Counted from the first letter of the stretch, positions 25,924-35,572 are shown. The stretch is DNA of 64,000 nucleotides from Ligilactobacillus apodemi DSM 16634 = JCM 16172 (GCF_001434405.1 NZ_AZFT01000001.1:1-64000); one strand, 5' to 3'. Made by a program: numbers and translations. Notes: a model not told the origin generated them from the letters alone.

Positions 25924-26733
25924 TTGGAAAATAAAGTTAAAATAGTCGTTGCTACGCATAAAGCATACGCAATGCCTACCGATGAGATGTATATTCCCAT
26001 ACATGTGGGAGCTACACTACATCCAGATCTTGACTTAGGATACCAAAAAGATAATGTTGGCGATAATATTTCTGAAAAAAATGATAGCTATAGTGAACTA
26101 ACTGGCTTGTATTGGGCTTGGAAAAATCTTGATGCTCCGTACATCGGTCTAGCTCATTATCGTCGTCATTTTGGAGCTAAACATCATCGTGGGAAAAATA
26201 GAATGGATTGGATCATTAAAAGTGATGAACTCTTACCGCTGTTAGATGACTATGATATTATCTTGCCTAAAAAGAGACATTATTATATTGAATCTCTATA
26301 TTCCCACTATAAACATACACATTATGCCAATCAATTAGATGCAACTCGCGAAGTTATTAGTGAGTTATATCCTGATTATTTAGATACTTACGATCAAGTT
26401 TTAGCACAAACATCGGGTTATATGTTTAATATGGTTGTCATGAAAAAAGAATTATTTGATCAATACTGTACTTGGTTATTTAATATTTTATTTGCTTTAG
26501 AAAAGAAAATGGGGTCTGAAAAATTATCATCGTTCCAACAACGTTTTTATGGCCGTGTCAGCGAAATTATTTTCAATGTTTGGCTACAACAACAAATTAA
26601 GTTGGGAACTATTTCCCCTGATAGAATTAAAGAGTTACCACTAGTTTACATTGAAGGCGTTAATTGGTGGAAAAAAGGAGTCGCCTTTTTAAAGGCAAAA
26701 TTTTTCCATAAACGTTACGAAAATAGTTTTTAA
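25924..26733 (+). CDS. DUF4422 family polysaccharide-biosynthesis protein (putative glycosyltransferase)
   Basis: A 269-residue protein of the DUF4422 family, common in capsule and EPS loci and thought to be a glycosyltransferase. Visible conserved blocks are KIVVATHKAYAMP at the start, YIPIHVGA, and GDNISEKNDSYSELTGLYWAWKN (within about 49-71). PYIGLAHYRRHF (about 75-86), DIILPKKRHYYIESLYSHY and SGYMFNMVVMKKELF follow. The start is a TTG at 25924 with GAGGAG 7 bases upstream; an in-frame ATG at 25909 lies before the ribosome site. It is followed 18 bases later by the priming transferase. Confidence 0.8.
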   Translation: MENKVKIVVATHKAYAMPTDEMYIPIHVGATLHPDLDLGYQKDNVGDNISEKNDSYSELTGLYWAWKNLDAPYIGLAHYRRHFGAKHHRGKNRMDWIIKSDELLPLLDDYDIILPKKRHYYIESLYSHYKHTHYANQLDATREVISELYPDYLDTYDQVLAQTSGYMFNMVVMKKELFDQYCTWLFNILFALEKKMGSEKLSSFQQRFYGRVSEIIFNVWLQQQIKLGTISPDRIKELPLVYIEGVNWWKKGVAFLKAKFFHKRYENSF

Positions 26734-26751
26734 TGTTGGAGTGAGGGAAAT

Positions 26752-27405
26752 TTGAAGCAGTCGACTAAAATCATCATCGACAAATCTTTGCTATCTAAAA
26801 AGAAATATTATCATTTTATCAAACGTGTTTTTGATTTTTGTGCCAGTCTTCTTGGGATAATTATCCTAAGTCCGCTATTCTTAGTGATTGCACTTTTAAT
26901 TAAGTTAGAAGACCGCGGTCCTGTATTTTATAAACAAAAGCGTGTTGGTAAAGATCAGCGTGAGTTTAATATGTTTAAATTCCGTTCTATGCACGTTGAT
27001 GCTGATAAACGTTTAGCTGAGTTAAAAAAACAAAATGAAGTTGAGGGACCTATGTTTAAAATGAAAAATGATCCTCGTGTTACACGAATTGGTCATTTTA
27101 TCCGCAAAACAAGTATTGACGAACTACCTCAACTATTTAATGTTTTACGGGGAGAAATGAGTTTAGTCGGACCACGCCCACCTCTTCCATCTGAAGTTAA
27201 AGAGTATACCGATTATGATATGCAACGTCTTTTAGTTGTCCCTGGTTGTTCCGGCCTATGGCAAGCTACTGTACGTAATTCTGTTGGCTTTCATGAAATG
27301 GTACAATTAGATTTAGAATATATTCAAAAAAGCAGTATTTGGTTTGATATAAAGATTTTATTTATGACTATAAAAATCCTATTTAAACCTAATAGTGCCT
27401 ATTAA
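26752..27405 (+). CDS. Undecaprenyl-phosphate sugar phosphotransferase (EPS priming enzyme)
   Basis: A 217-residue short-form priming transferase. It moves a sugar-1-phosphate (galactose, glucose or GalNAc type) to undecaprenyl phosphate, the first step of EPS assembly. One membrane hairpin lies at about residues 28-50 (FCASLLGIIILSPLFLVIALL). The catalytic domain has FNMFKFRSMHVDAD (about 75-88), RIGHFIRKTSIDELPQL (about 113-129) and LVGPRPPLPSEV (about 140-151). TTG start with GTGAGGG ahead of it. This is the only priming enzyme in the window; the rml/wze operon lacks one, so it may serve both. Confidence 0.9.
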   Translation: MKQSTKIIIDKSLLSKKKYYHFIKRVFDFCASLLGIIILSPLFLVIALLIKLEDRGPVFYKQKRVGKDQREFNMFKFRSMHVDADKRLAELKKQNEVEGPMFKMKNDPRVTRIGHFIRKTSIDELPQLFNVLRGEMSLVGPRPPLPSEVKEYTDYDMQRLLVVPGCSGLWQATVRNSVGFHEMVQLDLEYIQKSSIWFDIKILFMTIKILFKPNSAY

Positions 27406-27411
27406 AAGTAT

Positions 27412-27446
27412 AAAAAGGCGCATGGTGTATATCATGCGCCTTTTTT
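27412..27446 (+). terminator. Terminator after the priming transferase gene
   Basis: GGCGCATG (27417-27424) pairs with CATGCGCC (27433-27440), then six Ts. It sits only 7 bases after the stop and 16 bases before the next start, so it may attenuate expression of the following GT genes. Confidence 0.85.
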
Positions 27447-27461
27447 GAAGGAGGTTTTTTT

Positions 27462-28463
27462 ATGCCCGCTATATCTTTTATTATTCCTGCATATAATGCT
27501 GAAGAAACACTTGAACGAGCTCTAAATAGTATCTGTTCACAAAAAGAATTTACTGATTATGAAATTTTAGTTATTGACGACGGTTCACAAGATAATACTG
27601 TAGCTGTTGCTAAAAAATTCGCCCAAAAAGAAGCTAAACTGAAAGTTTTAACAGCTGGTAATGGAGTTGGACAAGCACGTAACGTGGGCCTTAAGCACGC
27701 TACTGGGCAATGGGTCGCCTTTTTAGATGCTGATGATTTTTATATCGCTGACACTTTAAAACAAGCGTTAAACATAGCTCATAAAAATGATGCAGACTTA
27801 CAAATTTTTAGTTTTGAACATGGGCAAAAAACGATTGACTTGTCCTTTAAAACCACACTCACAAGCCTTTCTGCTCGTTGCAAAATGCTTGAAAAACCGA
27901 CTAACTACTTAACCGTCTGGGGAAAATTTTTCAAACGTGAAATCATTGCTACACGAAAGCTCTACTTTGATGAAGAACTAACTATGGCAGAAGATAGTGA
28001 ATTTTTAATTCGCTATTCTGCATGTTGCTCTAAAATTTGCAGTTCTAATTTGATCATGTATCATTATTCAATTGATACGCCATCTGCCACACGGATTTTT
28101 GCTAAGGAAAAAATTAGTGCTTATTTAAAAACATTAGTCGCAATGAATAATTTTATGGTGTCACAACCTAAAGAACTTCAAGTAAGTTTTTTTAAATTCA
28201 CTTTGATTCAACTAAATATTATTGCGGTCAGATTTATTTATGTAGCCACTAATCCGGCTTCCATGAAGCAAAAAAAGCAAACATTACTTGAAGTTTGCCA
28301 AGATCCTATCATTAAGCAAGCTTTGAATGGTTTACCACTCAAAGCTTGCTTAACCCCACATCTACTTCCTGGGTTATTTTTAAAACTCAAATTGCCACAA
28401 TTTGCTATTTTATTATTTAAAATTAGAAGTAGACAAAATCAAATTCGGGAGAATACGAATTAA
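27462..28463 (+). CDS. GT2 glycosyltransferase
   Basis: A 333-residue GT2 enzyme with ISFIIPAYNAEETLERALN at the start, LVIDDGSQDNTVAVA, GQARNVGLKHATG and the metal site FLDADDFY near residue 90. A later SEFLIRYSACCSKICSS block follows the acidic EDSEF acceptor motif. It has its own strong GGAGG ribosome site just after a terminator. It overlaps the following GT4 gene by one base (TAATG), so the two are translationally coupled. Confidence 0.85.
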   Translation: MPAISFIIPAYNAEETLERALNSICSQKEFTDYEILVIDDGSQDNTVAVAKKFAQKEAKLKVLTAGNGVGQARNVGLKHATGQWVAFLDADDFYIADTLKQALNIAHKNDADLQIFSFEHGQKTIDLSFKTTLTSLSARCKMLEKPTNYLTVWGKFFKREIIATRKLYFDEELTMAEDSEFLIRYSACCSKICSSNLIMYHYSIDTPSATRIFAKEKISAYLKTLVAMNNFMVSQPKELQVSFFKFTLIQLNIIAVRFIYVATNPASMKQKKQTLLEVCQDPIIKQALNGLPLKACLTPHLLPGLFLKLKLPQFAILLFKIRSRQNQIRENTN

Positions 28464-29494
28464 TGAAGTTAAAATTTTTATGTATGGAACTTTCTGGAAT
28501 TGGAGGAACGGAGACAGTTCTGGTAAAAGTGTTGAACTATCTTTGCCGTGAACATGATATTGAGTTGATTCTTACTAGCCAACCTGAACAACCAGCTTTT
28601 ATTGAAAAATTTGATCCTAAAGTAAAAGTAACGATTTATGCCGGAAAATACAATCGCTTATTTAATATCTCACGTCGTTTTTTAACAGCTACAAATGATA
28701 CTTGCTTTATCTCCCTTAGTCCCAAGATGATCAAATTGGGAGCTAAGATCCGTGCAAGTCTCCAACGCAAATATCGCCTTATTTCTTGGATCCACTTTTC
28801 TTTAGATGATCAAGATATGTTCGATGCCAAAGCGGATCTTCCTTACGCTGATGGTCATTTAGCAATCAGCTCTGTTATCAAAAATCAGCTTTGTAGTTAC
28901 GGTATACCTGAAGAAAAAATCTTTCTAATTTTCAATCCAATTGAACCTGTAACTACTGAACTCTCCGCAACAGATACGACTAACTTTTTCTACGCTGGTC
29001 GAATTATATTTGAAGGACAAAAAAATTTAAAAGAAATGCTTGATGGATTAAGCTTAGTTCCTAATGCAACCTTGGATGTTTATGGTACGGGGAATGATTT
29101 AGCGTTATGTCAATCTTATGCCGAAAAATTAGGCATTAATGCGCGTATTACATGGCATGGCTTTACAAAAAATCTTTGGTCCCAGATTGATACACGACCA
29201 ACCGCGCTTTTATTGACCTCAAAATATGAAGGCTTACCGATGATCATGTTAGAAACCATTGCACACGGAGTACCCGTTATTTCCAGTCAATTCAATGGTT
29301 ATCAAGATGTGCTTATTGAAGGAGTAAATGGTTTTAGTTACCCACAAAAAGACGTTAATAGCTTAGCTACTCAAATGAAAAAAATTGCTACTAATCCCCT
29401 TCCAACTGCGTCAGTAAAAGAAAGTATTACTAAATTTTATCCGCAAAACTACTTTAAAAAATTCGCTAATGCCTTACATCAACTTACTATGTAG
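28463..29494 (+). CDS. GT4 glycosyltransferase
   Basis: A 343-residue GT-B transferase starting KLKFLCMELSGIGGTETVLV. The donor domain contains FFYAGRIIFEGQKNLKEML (about 175), ARITWHGF and LLLTSKYEGLPMIMLETIAHGVPVIS (about 248-273). It is the last gene of this plus-strand group and stops before a strong bidirectional terminator. Its start codon overlaps the GT2 stop. Sugar unknown. Confidence 0.85.
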   Translation: MKLKFLCMELSGIGGTETVLVKVLNYLCREHDIELILTSQPEQPAFIEKFDPKVKVTIYAGKYNRLFNISRRFLTATNDTCFISLSPKMIKLGAKIRASLQRKYRLISWIHFSLDDQDMFDAKADLPYADGHLAISSVIKNQLCSYGIPEEKIFLIFNPIEPVTTELSATDTTNFFYAGRIIFEGQKNLKEMLDGLSLVPNATLDVYGTGNDLALCQSYAEKLGINARITWHGFTKNLWSQIDTRPTALLLTSKYEGLPMIMLETIAHGVPVISSQFNGYQDVLIEGVNGFSYPQKDVNSLATQMKKIATNPLPTASVKESITKFYPQNYFKKFANALHQLTM

Positions 29495-29500
29495 GCTAAT

Positions 29501-29570
29501 AAAAAACTTCACTTAAATGAAATTATATTGTCAATCGTTTAAATATAATTTCACAAGTGAAGTTTTTTTT
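29501..29570. terminator. Bidirectional terminator between convergent EPS genes
   Basis: A long stem: AACTTCACTT-xx-TGAAATTATATT with AATATAATTTCA-xx-AGTGAAGTT, flanked by A and T runs on both sides. It serves the plus-strand GT4 gene and the minus-strand polymerase gene. Confidence 0.85.
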
Positions 29571-30753
29571 ATTTAGCTTTTTTAGTTTTAATTGGAACAA
29601 GAGTGGCCATTAATGCTAAGAAAATAAAGTTATATGAAATATCCCAAAGGTGCTGATCAATTCCTGATGTTAATAAGACCAATGCTAAACAAATAATCCA
29701 ATAATTTAGTTTTTCTGTTTTAAAACGTGCAAACAACAAATAAAATAGTATTAACATCAACATAAAGACCAACACACCATGCATCATTAAAGTTCGTACA
29801 TATGAAGCGTCAATGTAGAAATAGTCTACAACTTTAAATCCACCGCCAAAACCATTCTGATAAATAAATTGTCCAAATGGTGTAACATTGTAATTAGTAA
29901 AAGCTAGCCGTTCATAAAAAAGGCGTCCTGATAAGAAATGATTGATTTTTTCTAAAATACCAATATGTGGACTATATAAATATCCCATAATAATTATCAG
30001 AAAGACGTAAAAAGTTGAAATAGCTGTAAGCATCCAAGCGCTAAGATGATTTAAGAGTTTTTCAATTGGACGATACAAAGCAATGCAAAGTAATAATAAA
30101 ACCATGAGCATTAAATCAATTCGTGTATCCGTCACAATATATGTCAACGCAGTCAATGCTACATATGAACAATATTCCGCCAATGAAAAACTAAAGCGCT
30201 TCAAAGCTGCATAAGCAATCATCATAAAGAAGACACGAGAAGCTAGGTCAGTTGGATAAACGGCTCCTAAGGCAAAGCGTACGGCTGGTGAATCTGTACG
30301 TGTTACTGTCACATTTTTTACAAAACCACTAGAAGAAAAAATAAATGCCAAAGCAATTACGCTAAGATTGACAATTAAGTAAACTTGTAAGATGCGATCG
30401 ACATTAATCCCCTTAGCTCCTACTATAAAGAAGAGTAAGTAAAAAATCATGTATTCATTCGCATTCGTTCCCACAGCAAATAAAAGTGTTTCTAATAATA
30501 GATAAATAACTAACTCTTTCCAGTCATAATCATCTAAAAACAAAATCTTTCCCATAACAAATAATGCAGGAACTGCAGAAAGATAGAAAATTCCACGTTC
30601 TGTAATCAAAAAATTGACTAACATCGTGCCTTTTAGTGCCATTGCTAATAAGTACAGTGCAAAAGCACTAAGATAAACCCATTCACCTAAATTGGGAAAG
30701 CATGTCACTATTTTAGTGCGAATATTTTCTCTAAAAAGTACTATATTTTTCAT
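29569..30753 (-). CDS. Wzy-like EPS polymerase
   Basis: A 394-residue polytopic membrane protein with about ten to twelve hydrophobic segments and few conserved residues. Near residue 300 it has PFGQFIYQNGFGGG followed by YFYIDASYVRTLMMHG. The protein at 35599-36750 has the parallel FLGQYIYQNGNGD and YYFIDSAFVQAWIMFG, so the two are paralogues. The group corresponds to O-antigen-type polymerases. Its start overlaps the stop of the upstream sugar transferase (ATGA). Having two such proteins in one region is unusual. Confidence 0.7.
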   Translation of the reverse strand: MKNIVLFRENIRTKIVTCFPNLGEWVYLSAFALYLLAMALKGTMLVNFLITERGIFYLSAVPALFVMGKILFLDDYDWKELVIYLLLETLLFAVGTNANEYMIFYLLFFIVGAKGINVDRILQVYLIVNLSVIALAFIFSSSGFVKNVTVTRTDSPAVRFALGAVYPTDLASRVFFMMIAYAALKRFSFSLAEYCSYVALTALTYIVTDTRIDLMLMVLLLLCIALYRPIEKLLNHLSAWMLTAISTFYVFLIIIMGYLYSPHIGILEKINHFLSGRLFYERLAFTNYNVTPFGQFIYQNGFGGGFKVVDYFYIDASYVRTLMMHGVLVFMLMLILFYLLFARFKTEKLNYWIICLALVLLTSGIDQHLWDISYNFIFLALMATLVPIKTKKAK

Positions 30754-31796
30754 TGTTCATCCTTTGCATGTTCTAGTTTTGAAACTGCCACTTTAACAAA
30801 TTTACCTTGGCGTAATTCATGGGCAAGCTCCAAAGTATTTTTCTTCATAACAGAATATTGTTCCTGTGGCATTTGAGTGAGATATCGTTCCACTTCAGTC
30901 AAGCTTTCAACTGCAAACCCTACATTTCTTTCTGTCACAAAATCAGCTAATGCCGCTTGTTTCCACACAATGATCGGCAAGCCACTACTTAAGTAGAGTG
31001 AGGCTTTATGTGGATTGTTATATTTAGTATATTCACCAAAAATACCATCACATTCTGTAATACTATTCCCATCCCAAACAAGACCGAAATTTTGTTTTAA
31101 ATGAGTTGGTAATTCATCTGGTGGGTAAACACCGCGATATTTAATATTATCAGCATAATTTTCAGCTGGATTAGGACCATAAAGTTCTAAATCAAAATGT
31201 AATTTAGCAAAATCTTCATGCAATAAAAACTTCGACTTAGATAAGTTCCCTGCGAATACTAAGGATTTATCATATTGGTATGTTTCCACCAATTCAGTTG
31301 GATTATAGTAATCAAAAATTTCCAAATCTACACAAGGAGTTGTAATTCCTTGTTGTTTCAACCATCCATGCATTTTTTTATTATGATCAACTAAACCATC
31401 AACACTGTTAAATATTTCACGTTCTGCTTTTACAAAATTTTCATCATCACTAAAAAGACGCAAAGTCTCAACATCATGAATCACAAAATATAATTTAGCG
31501 TTAGTGTATTTACGAATAGCTTTAATAATATTCGAAGTTAAAAATGTTGAATAAATAGGGTACTGCAAAATAATCACATCTGCATCAATATGTTTTAATG
31601 CTCGAGGAATAACGACCTTAGTATCATAAATTTTTCGTAATTTTGCAGCTAAACTATGATCTTCCGGATCCAGCTTTAATTTTAGCGGTAAATCCTGATA
31701 GCCTTCTTCCTTTAAGAAACGTAATACATCTTCTTTAGCTTTTGGACCCGCATTATTCTTATGTAAGTCCTCAATTGTTAAAATATATTTACCCAT
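30750..31796 (-). CDS. Galactofuranosyltransferase-like sugar transferase
   Basis: A 348-residue GT-B-like protein of the family annotated as beta-1,6-galactofuranosyltransferase/sugar transferase in EPS clusters. Conserved blocks are YILTIEDLHKNNAGPKAKED, VIILQYPIYSTFL, KLYFVIHDVETLR (about 95-107), LVFAGNLSKSKFL, GVYPPDELP and FGLVWDG. ASLYLSSGLPIIVWKQAALA (about 272-291) follows. Similar blocks occur in the genes at 31789-32814 and 55099-56106. I chose the ATG at 31796 (AAGGGAAGA ahead) over a TTG 15 bases upstream. It overlaps the upstream gene by 8 bases. Glf nearby supplies a plausible UDP-galactofuranose donor. Confidence 0.75.
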   Translation of the reverse strand: MGKYILTIEDLHKNNAGPKAKEDVLRFLKEEGYQDLPLKLKLDPEDHSLAAKLRKIYDTKVVIPRALKHIDADVIILQYPIYSTFLTSNIIKAIRKYTNAKLYFVIHDVETLRLFSDDENFVKAEREIFNSVDGLVDHNKKMHGWLKQQGITTPCVDLEIFDYYNPTELVETYQYDKSLVFAGNLSKSKFLLHEDFAKLHFDLELYGPNPAENYADNIKYRGVYPPDELPTHLKQNFGLVWDGNSITECDGIFGEYTKYNNPHKASLYLSSGLPIIVWKQAALADFVTERNVGFAVESLTEVERYLTQMPQEQYSVMKKNTLELAHELRQGKFVKVAVSKLEHAKDEQ

Positions 31797-32814
31797 TATT
31801 CTTCCCTTCAATTTTACCGATCAAACTTTCAATTGCAGTTTTCATAAACGTACCTTGACGCATCATTTCAGCAACTTTAACTGTATTTTTATACAATTGC
31901 TCATATTTACTTGGCGTAAGTTCATCCAAAATTCGATCCAAGTCAGTTAAGCTTTCAATCGTCAAACCACATTTATACTGCTCGATCACACTTGCAACAG
32001 CTGCTTCTTTCCAAACAATAACTGGTAGACCAGAGCTAAGATACAATGATGTCTTATGTGGGGCATTGTAACGTAAATAAGTGCCATAATTACCAGCACA
32101 AGTTGTTAATTCATTACCATCCCAAATCAAGCCAAAATTAGCATTTAATTTACTAGGTAATTCTTCAGGGGTAAATACCCCCGCATAGTTGATTGAATTT
32201 GGAAAAGAACGCTCGACCGTTTTTTTACCAAACACTGTCAAAGTATGCTTTAAATCATATTTATAAAGAAATTCTGATTTATCTAAGTTTCCAGCAAAAC
32301 AAACACTTCCCGCATACTTTTTCTGTGTATGAATTGGTGCTGGGTTGATGTAATCCCACACTCTAAGCTCTGTGATTGGAACGTTAATCTCATTTTGTCT
32401 AAGCCACTTTGTCATCACTTTATTTAATGACACTAAGCCATCCGCTAACTTTAAAAGCTGTAATTCAGTTTTATTTTCCTTAGTATACTCAGTGCCAACA
32501 TGAATCCTTAATGCTTCAATATCATGAATAATCAATAATAGATTAGCACCCGAAAGATATTTTATGCTTCTAAGCATCATTTTTTGTAGAAATGGCTTAC
32601 CTGAAGGAAATTGTACAATAATATTACCACTTCTAATACTTAAAAAAATAAATGGCAATACACAAAATACGTATAAAACTTTTGCTATTTTTCCAGTTGG
32701 TGTATCAATGATTTGATAATTTTCTTGCTTAAAAAAGGCATTCGTGTCTTCTTTAGCTTTGATACCACCTGTCGCCCGTGCACTATCATGCCATAATAAC
32801 ACGTAATTTTTCAT
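31789..32814 (-). CDS. Galactofuranosyltransferase-like sugar transferase
   Basis: A 341-residue paralogue of its downstream neighbour. Matching blocks include YVLLWHDSARATGGIKAKED, NIIVQFPSGKPF, LLLIIHDIEALR (about 95-106), VCFAGNLDKSEFL, GVFTPEELPSKLNANFGLIW and TSLYLSSGLPVIVWKEAAVA. No membrane segment except a short hydrophobic stretch near residues 45-62. First gene of a three-gene unit that runs into the polymerase at 29569-30753, with AAAGGA about 10 bases before its ATG. It presumably adds a sugar, perhaps galactofuranose, to the repeat. Confidence 0.75.
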   Translation of the reverse strand: MKNYVLLWHDSARATGGIKAKEDTNAFFKQENYQIIDTPTGKIAKVLYVFCVLPFIFLSIRSGNIIVQFPSGKPFLQKMMLRSIKYLSGANLLLIIHDIEALRIHVGTEYTKENKTELQLLKLADGLVSLNKVMTKWLRQNEINVPITELRVWDYINPAPIHTQKKYAGSVCFAGNLDKSEFLYKYDLKHTLTVFGKKTVERSFPNSINYAGVFTPEELPSKLNANFGLIWDGNELTTCAGNYGTYLRYNAPHKTSLYLSSGLPVIVWKEAAVASVIEQYKCGLTIESLTDLDRILDELTPSKYEQLYKNTVKVAEMMRQGTFMKTAIESLIGKIEGKNNG

Positions 32815-32885
32815 TCATTATTTTCCTTTCACCTATTATAACTAGCTTCCGTAATTATATTATACCTAACTCTCCTGTCACAATA

Positions 32886-32940
32886 TATAAAAAGCATGGT
32901 ATGGTAATTCAATATATAAACTACCCTACCACGCTAAAAA
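32886..32940 (-). terminator. Terminator after wzx
   Basis: AGCATGGTATGGTA pairs imperfectly with TACCCTACCACGCT around a 15-base loop. Ts follow on the minus strand. It ends at the wzx stop codon. Confidence 0.6.
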
Positions 32941-34374
32941 TTATTTATTTCCCTTGAGACGGCCACCGATCATTTCCTTGACCTGCAATAATGATGTTGG
33001 ACGTAAAATAAGAATCATCACTACGTAAATAACAATTCCCAAGATAACTTCTAAGGCAAGAGATATGACACTCGTTTTGACAGCATTATCAATGAGAAAT
33101 ACTGGAATAAACATCACAATTCCCGCGAATAGGTATTTGTATACATTTGTAAATAATTTTTTCATACTTACTAATTTACGAACATACCATAATTGGTAAC
33201 CAGTCACAACAAGTTCTGATAAAACTGTTGCATACATTGCACCATTTAATCCCCAGAAATAAATAAATGGCAAGTTGGCGATTGCATTAACAATAGCCCC
33301 TAACACAACTGAAGTCGTGAAAGCTTTGACCTTATTTGTTGGTAATAAGTATTGTGCTCCAACCGTGTTACTCCAGGCAATCAGTAAAATAACGACCGAT
33401 TCGATCAGCATCGCAGGACCAACAGGACCGAAACCTTTACCAAAGAAATATGGTCCCAAGTGTAGTGAAACAGCTGCTAGTCCAAAACTCATCGCCACTG
33501 ATAGCAACGAAATGAAATCAAACGAAGTATAGAGCATTTCATTTACTCGCTTATGATCCCCCTTAGCAAAAGCTGAAGCCATATGAGGTAACATAACAGT
33601 CCCTAACGAAGTCGCTAATGTTAGCACCATTTTTACAATTTGGTCAGCATTGTAATAGAATCCTGAGTAGTCCGCCCCAATCATTGCACCTAACATTGTT
33701 TTGTTAAGTTGCAAATATACTGAGGTCGCAACTTGCGGAATAAAAAGAGAAACTGTTGGATTAAAGTGCTTTAATGGGTGTAAACTACGCCATTTCACTG
33801 GTACTAAAATGCCTTTTAAATATGGCCATAAAATTAAGTTACCAAAAAGAGTTGAAGCCCCAACAATGAAAATGTACAAAGCTACATCATTAGCGTCTCG
33901 TACAAATGCAAAAATACAAATCAACGAAGAAATTTTAACGATCGTATTTCTAATTACAGTACGCTTGAAATCTTCTAACCCCATAAATAGCCATGAAATA
34001 TCGAAAGCTACCGCTATCACATTGATCGATTGAACCCATAAATACCAACTATAATCAGTATATATTTGGACAAAGATCACAAAAGCTAAATAAGCTCCCA
34101 AAGTTGTCAAAGTTTTTAAAATTTGGATTTCCCAAAAAGTCTCAGACATCTTCTGACGATTTTCACGGACATACGCAATTTCTCGATTTCCGTAATAGCC
34201 AACCCCTAGTGCCGCAAACATAACAAAATATTGAATAATCGAATTCGTGTATGCATTATCACCAACCCCAGAAGCATGCAAAACACGACTGATATATGGA
34301 CTTGTTATCAGGGGGACAATAATGGCTAACACCTGATAACCCGCATTATATAAATAGTTGCGGATAACTTTCAT
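32941..34374 (-). CDS. wzx: Wzx-type lipid-linked repeat-unit flippase
   Basis: A 477-residue MOP-superfamily exporter with about 12-14 membrane segments. It moves undecaprenyl-diphosphate-linked EPS repeats across the membrane. The N-terminus NYLYNAGYQVLAIIVPLITSPYISRVL and the following GVGDNAYTNSIIQYF are typical of Gram-positive Wzx/CpsJ proteins. This is the only flippase in the window, so it may serve the rml operon as well. Its start overlaps the stop of glf by four bases (ATGA), giving a glf-wzx unit. Confidence 0.9.
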   Translation of the reverse strand: MKVIRNYLYNAGYQVLAIIVPLITSPYISRVLHASGVGDNAYTNSIIQYFVMFAALGVGYYGNREIAYVRENRQKMSETFWEIQILKTLTTLGAYLAFVIFVQIYTDYSWYLWVQSINVIAVAFDISWLFMGLEDFKRTVIRNTIVKISSLICIFAFVRDANDVALYIFIVGASTLFGNLILWPYLKGILVPVKWRSLHPLKHFNPTVSLFIPQVATSVYLQLNKTMLGAMIGADYSGFYYNADQIVKMVLTLATSLGTVMLPHMASAFAKGDHKRVNEMLYTSFDFISLLSVAMSFGLAAVSLHLGPYFFGKGFGPVGPAMLIESVVILLIAWSNTVGAQYLLPTNKVKAFTTSVVLGAIVNAIANLPFIYFWGLNGAMYATVLSELVVTGYQLWYVRKLVSMKKLFTNVYKYLFAGIVMFIPVFLIDNAVKTSVISLALEVILGIVIYVVMILILRPTSLLQVKEMIGGRLKGNK

Positions 34375-35492
34375 TTATAATCACCAAACTCCTGCTCTAC
34401 CGTTGTTAAAGCGGCTGAAATAACTTGATCCATGTTGTAGTAACGATATTGGCCTAAGCGACCACCAAAAATCACGTTATCAGCTTTTTGTTTAGCAAGA
34501 TCTTGATATTTAGTATATAAAGCATTATTCTTCTGGTCATTGACTGGGTAATATGGTTCATCGCCACGTTTCCAATCAGCTGGATATTCACGCGTGATAA
34601 CCGTCTTATTCTTATCACCTTTACCAAATTCAAAGTGCTTGTGTTCAATGATTCGCGTATATGGTGTTTCAGCGTCAGTATAGTTAACCACAGCATTTCC
34701 TTGGTAATTATCAACAGCTAATTTTTCTGTTTCAAAGCGTAAGCTCCGGTATTCCAATTCACCCAATTGGTAGTCAAAGAATTGGTCGATCATCCCGGTA
34801 AAGAGAACTTTATCGTAATCATTCAAATATTGTTCCTTGTTGTCAAAGAAATCAGTATTTGTTTTAACTGTGATATTTTCATGATCTAACATCTTTTCGA
34901 CGATTTGAGTATAACCACCAATCGGAATACCTTGATATGTATCGTTGAAGTAGTTGTTATCGTATGTCAAACGCACTGGTAAGCGACGGATGATGAAAGC
35001 TGGTAATTCAGTCGCTTTACGGCCCCATTGCTTTTCAGTGTAGCCCTTGATCAATTTTTCATAAATATCTGTCCCGATCAAAGAAATAGCTTGTTCTTCC
35101 AAGTTTTCTGGCTTTTTACCATTTAAAACTGTACGTTGTTCTTCGATTTTAGCTTGTGCTTCTTGTGGTGTGACTACACCCCAAAGTTTACTAAAAGTAT
35201 TCATGTTAAATGGTAAGTTGTAGATTTCACCTTTGTAATTTGCGACCGGTTCGTTAGTGTAACGATTAAATTCCGCAAATTGGTTAACATAGTCCCAAAC
35301 ACGCTTATTTGAAGTATGGAAAATATGTGCCCCATATTGGTGAACTTGAATTCCATCAACTTCCTTAGTATAAATATTTCCTGCTAAATGATCGCGTTTC
35401 TCGATCACAGTTACCTCATGACCGCGCTTAGCAGCTTCGTTTGCAAAGACTGCACCAAAGAGTCCCGCACCAACAACTAAATACTTAGACAT
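34371..35492 (-). CDS. glf: UDP-galactopyranose mutase
   Basis: A 373-residue FAD enzyme that converts UDP-galactopyranose to UDP-galactofuranose, the donor for furanose residues in EPS. The FAD-binding start is KYLVVGAGLFGAVFA (residues 3-17), then VIEKRDHLAGN and the diagnostic HQYGAHIFHTSNKRVW (about 55-70). WGRKATELPAFIIRRLPVR and FGGRLGQYRYYNMDQV are conserved Glf blocks. The ATG at 35492 was chosen for its GGAGG; the reading frame extends nine codons further upstream. With GlfT2-like and galactofuranosyltransferase-like genes in the window, it strongly implies a galactofuranose-containing polymer. Confidence 0.95.
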   Translation of the reverse strand: MSKYLVVGAGLFGAVFANEAAKRGHEVTVIEKRDHLAGNIYTKEVDGIQVHQYGAHIFHTSNKRVWDYVNQFAEFNRYTNEPVANYKGEIYNLPFNMNTFSKLWGVVTPQEAQAKIEEQRTVLNGKKPENLEEQAISLIGTDIYEKLIKGYTEKQWGRKATELPAFIIRRLPVRLTYDNNYFNDTYQGIPIGGYTQIVEKMLDHENITVKTNTDFFDNKEQYLNDYDKVLFTGMIDQFFDYQLGELEYRSLRFETEKLAVDNYQGNAVVNYTDAETPYTRIIEHKHFEFGKGDKNKTVITREYPADWKRGDEPYYPVNDQKNNALYTKYQDLAKQKADNVIFGGRLGQYRYYNMDQVISAALTTVEQEFGDYK

Positions 35493-35536
35493 AATGTACA
35501 TCCTCCAAATAAAATTCATTTATTCTCTAATATTAA

Positions 35537-35560
35537 ATAAAAAGCCGTCTTTTTGACGGT
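35537..35560 (-). terminator. Terminator/attenuator hairpin upstream of glf
   Basis: GCCGTC (35544-35549) pairs with GACGGT (35555-35560), with Ts following on the minus strand. It ends the upstream wzy transcript but also lies downstream of a promoter-like TATAAT at 35573-35578, so it would be within the glf leader. Confidence 0.6.
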
Positions 35561-35572
35561 AATCCCCCTTGC

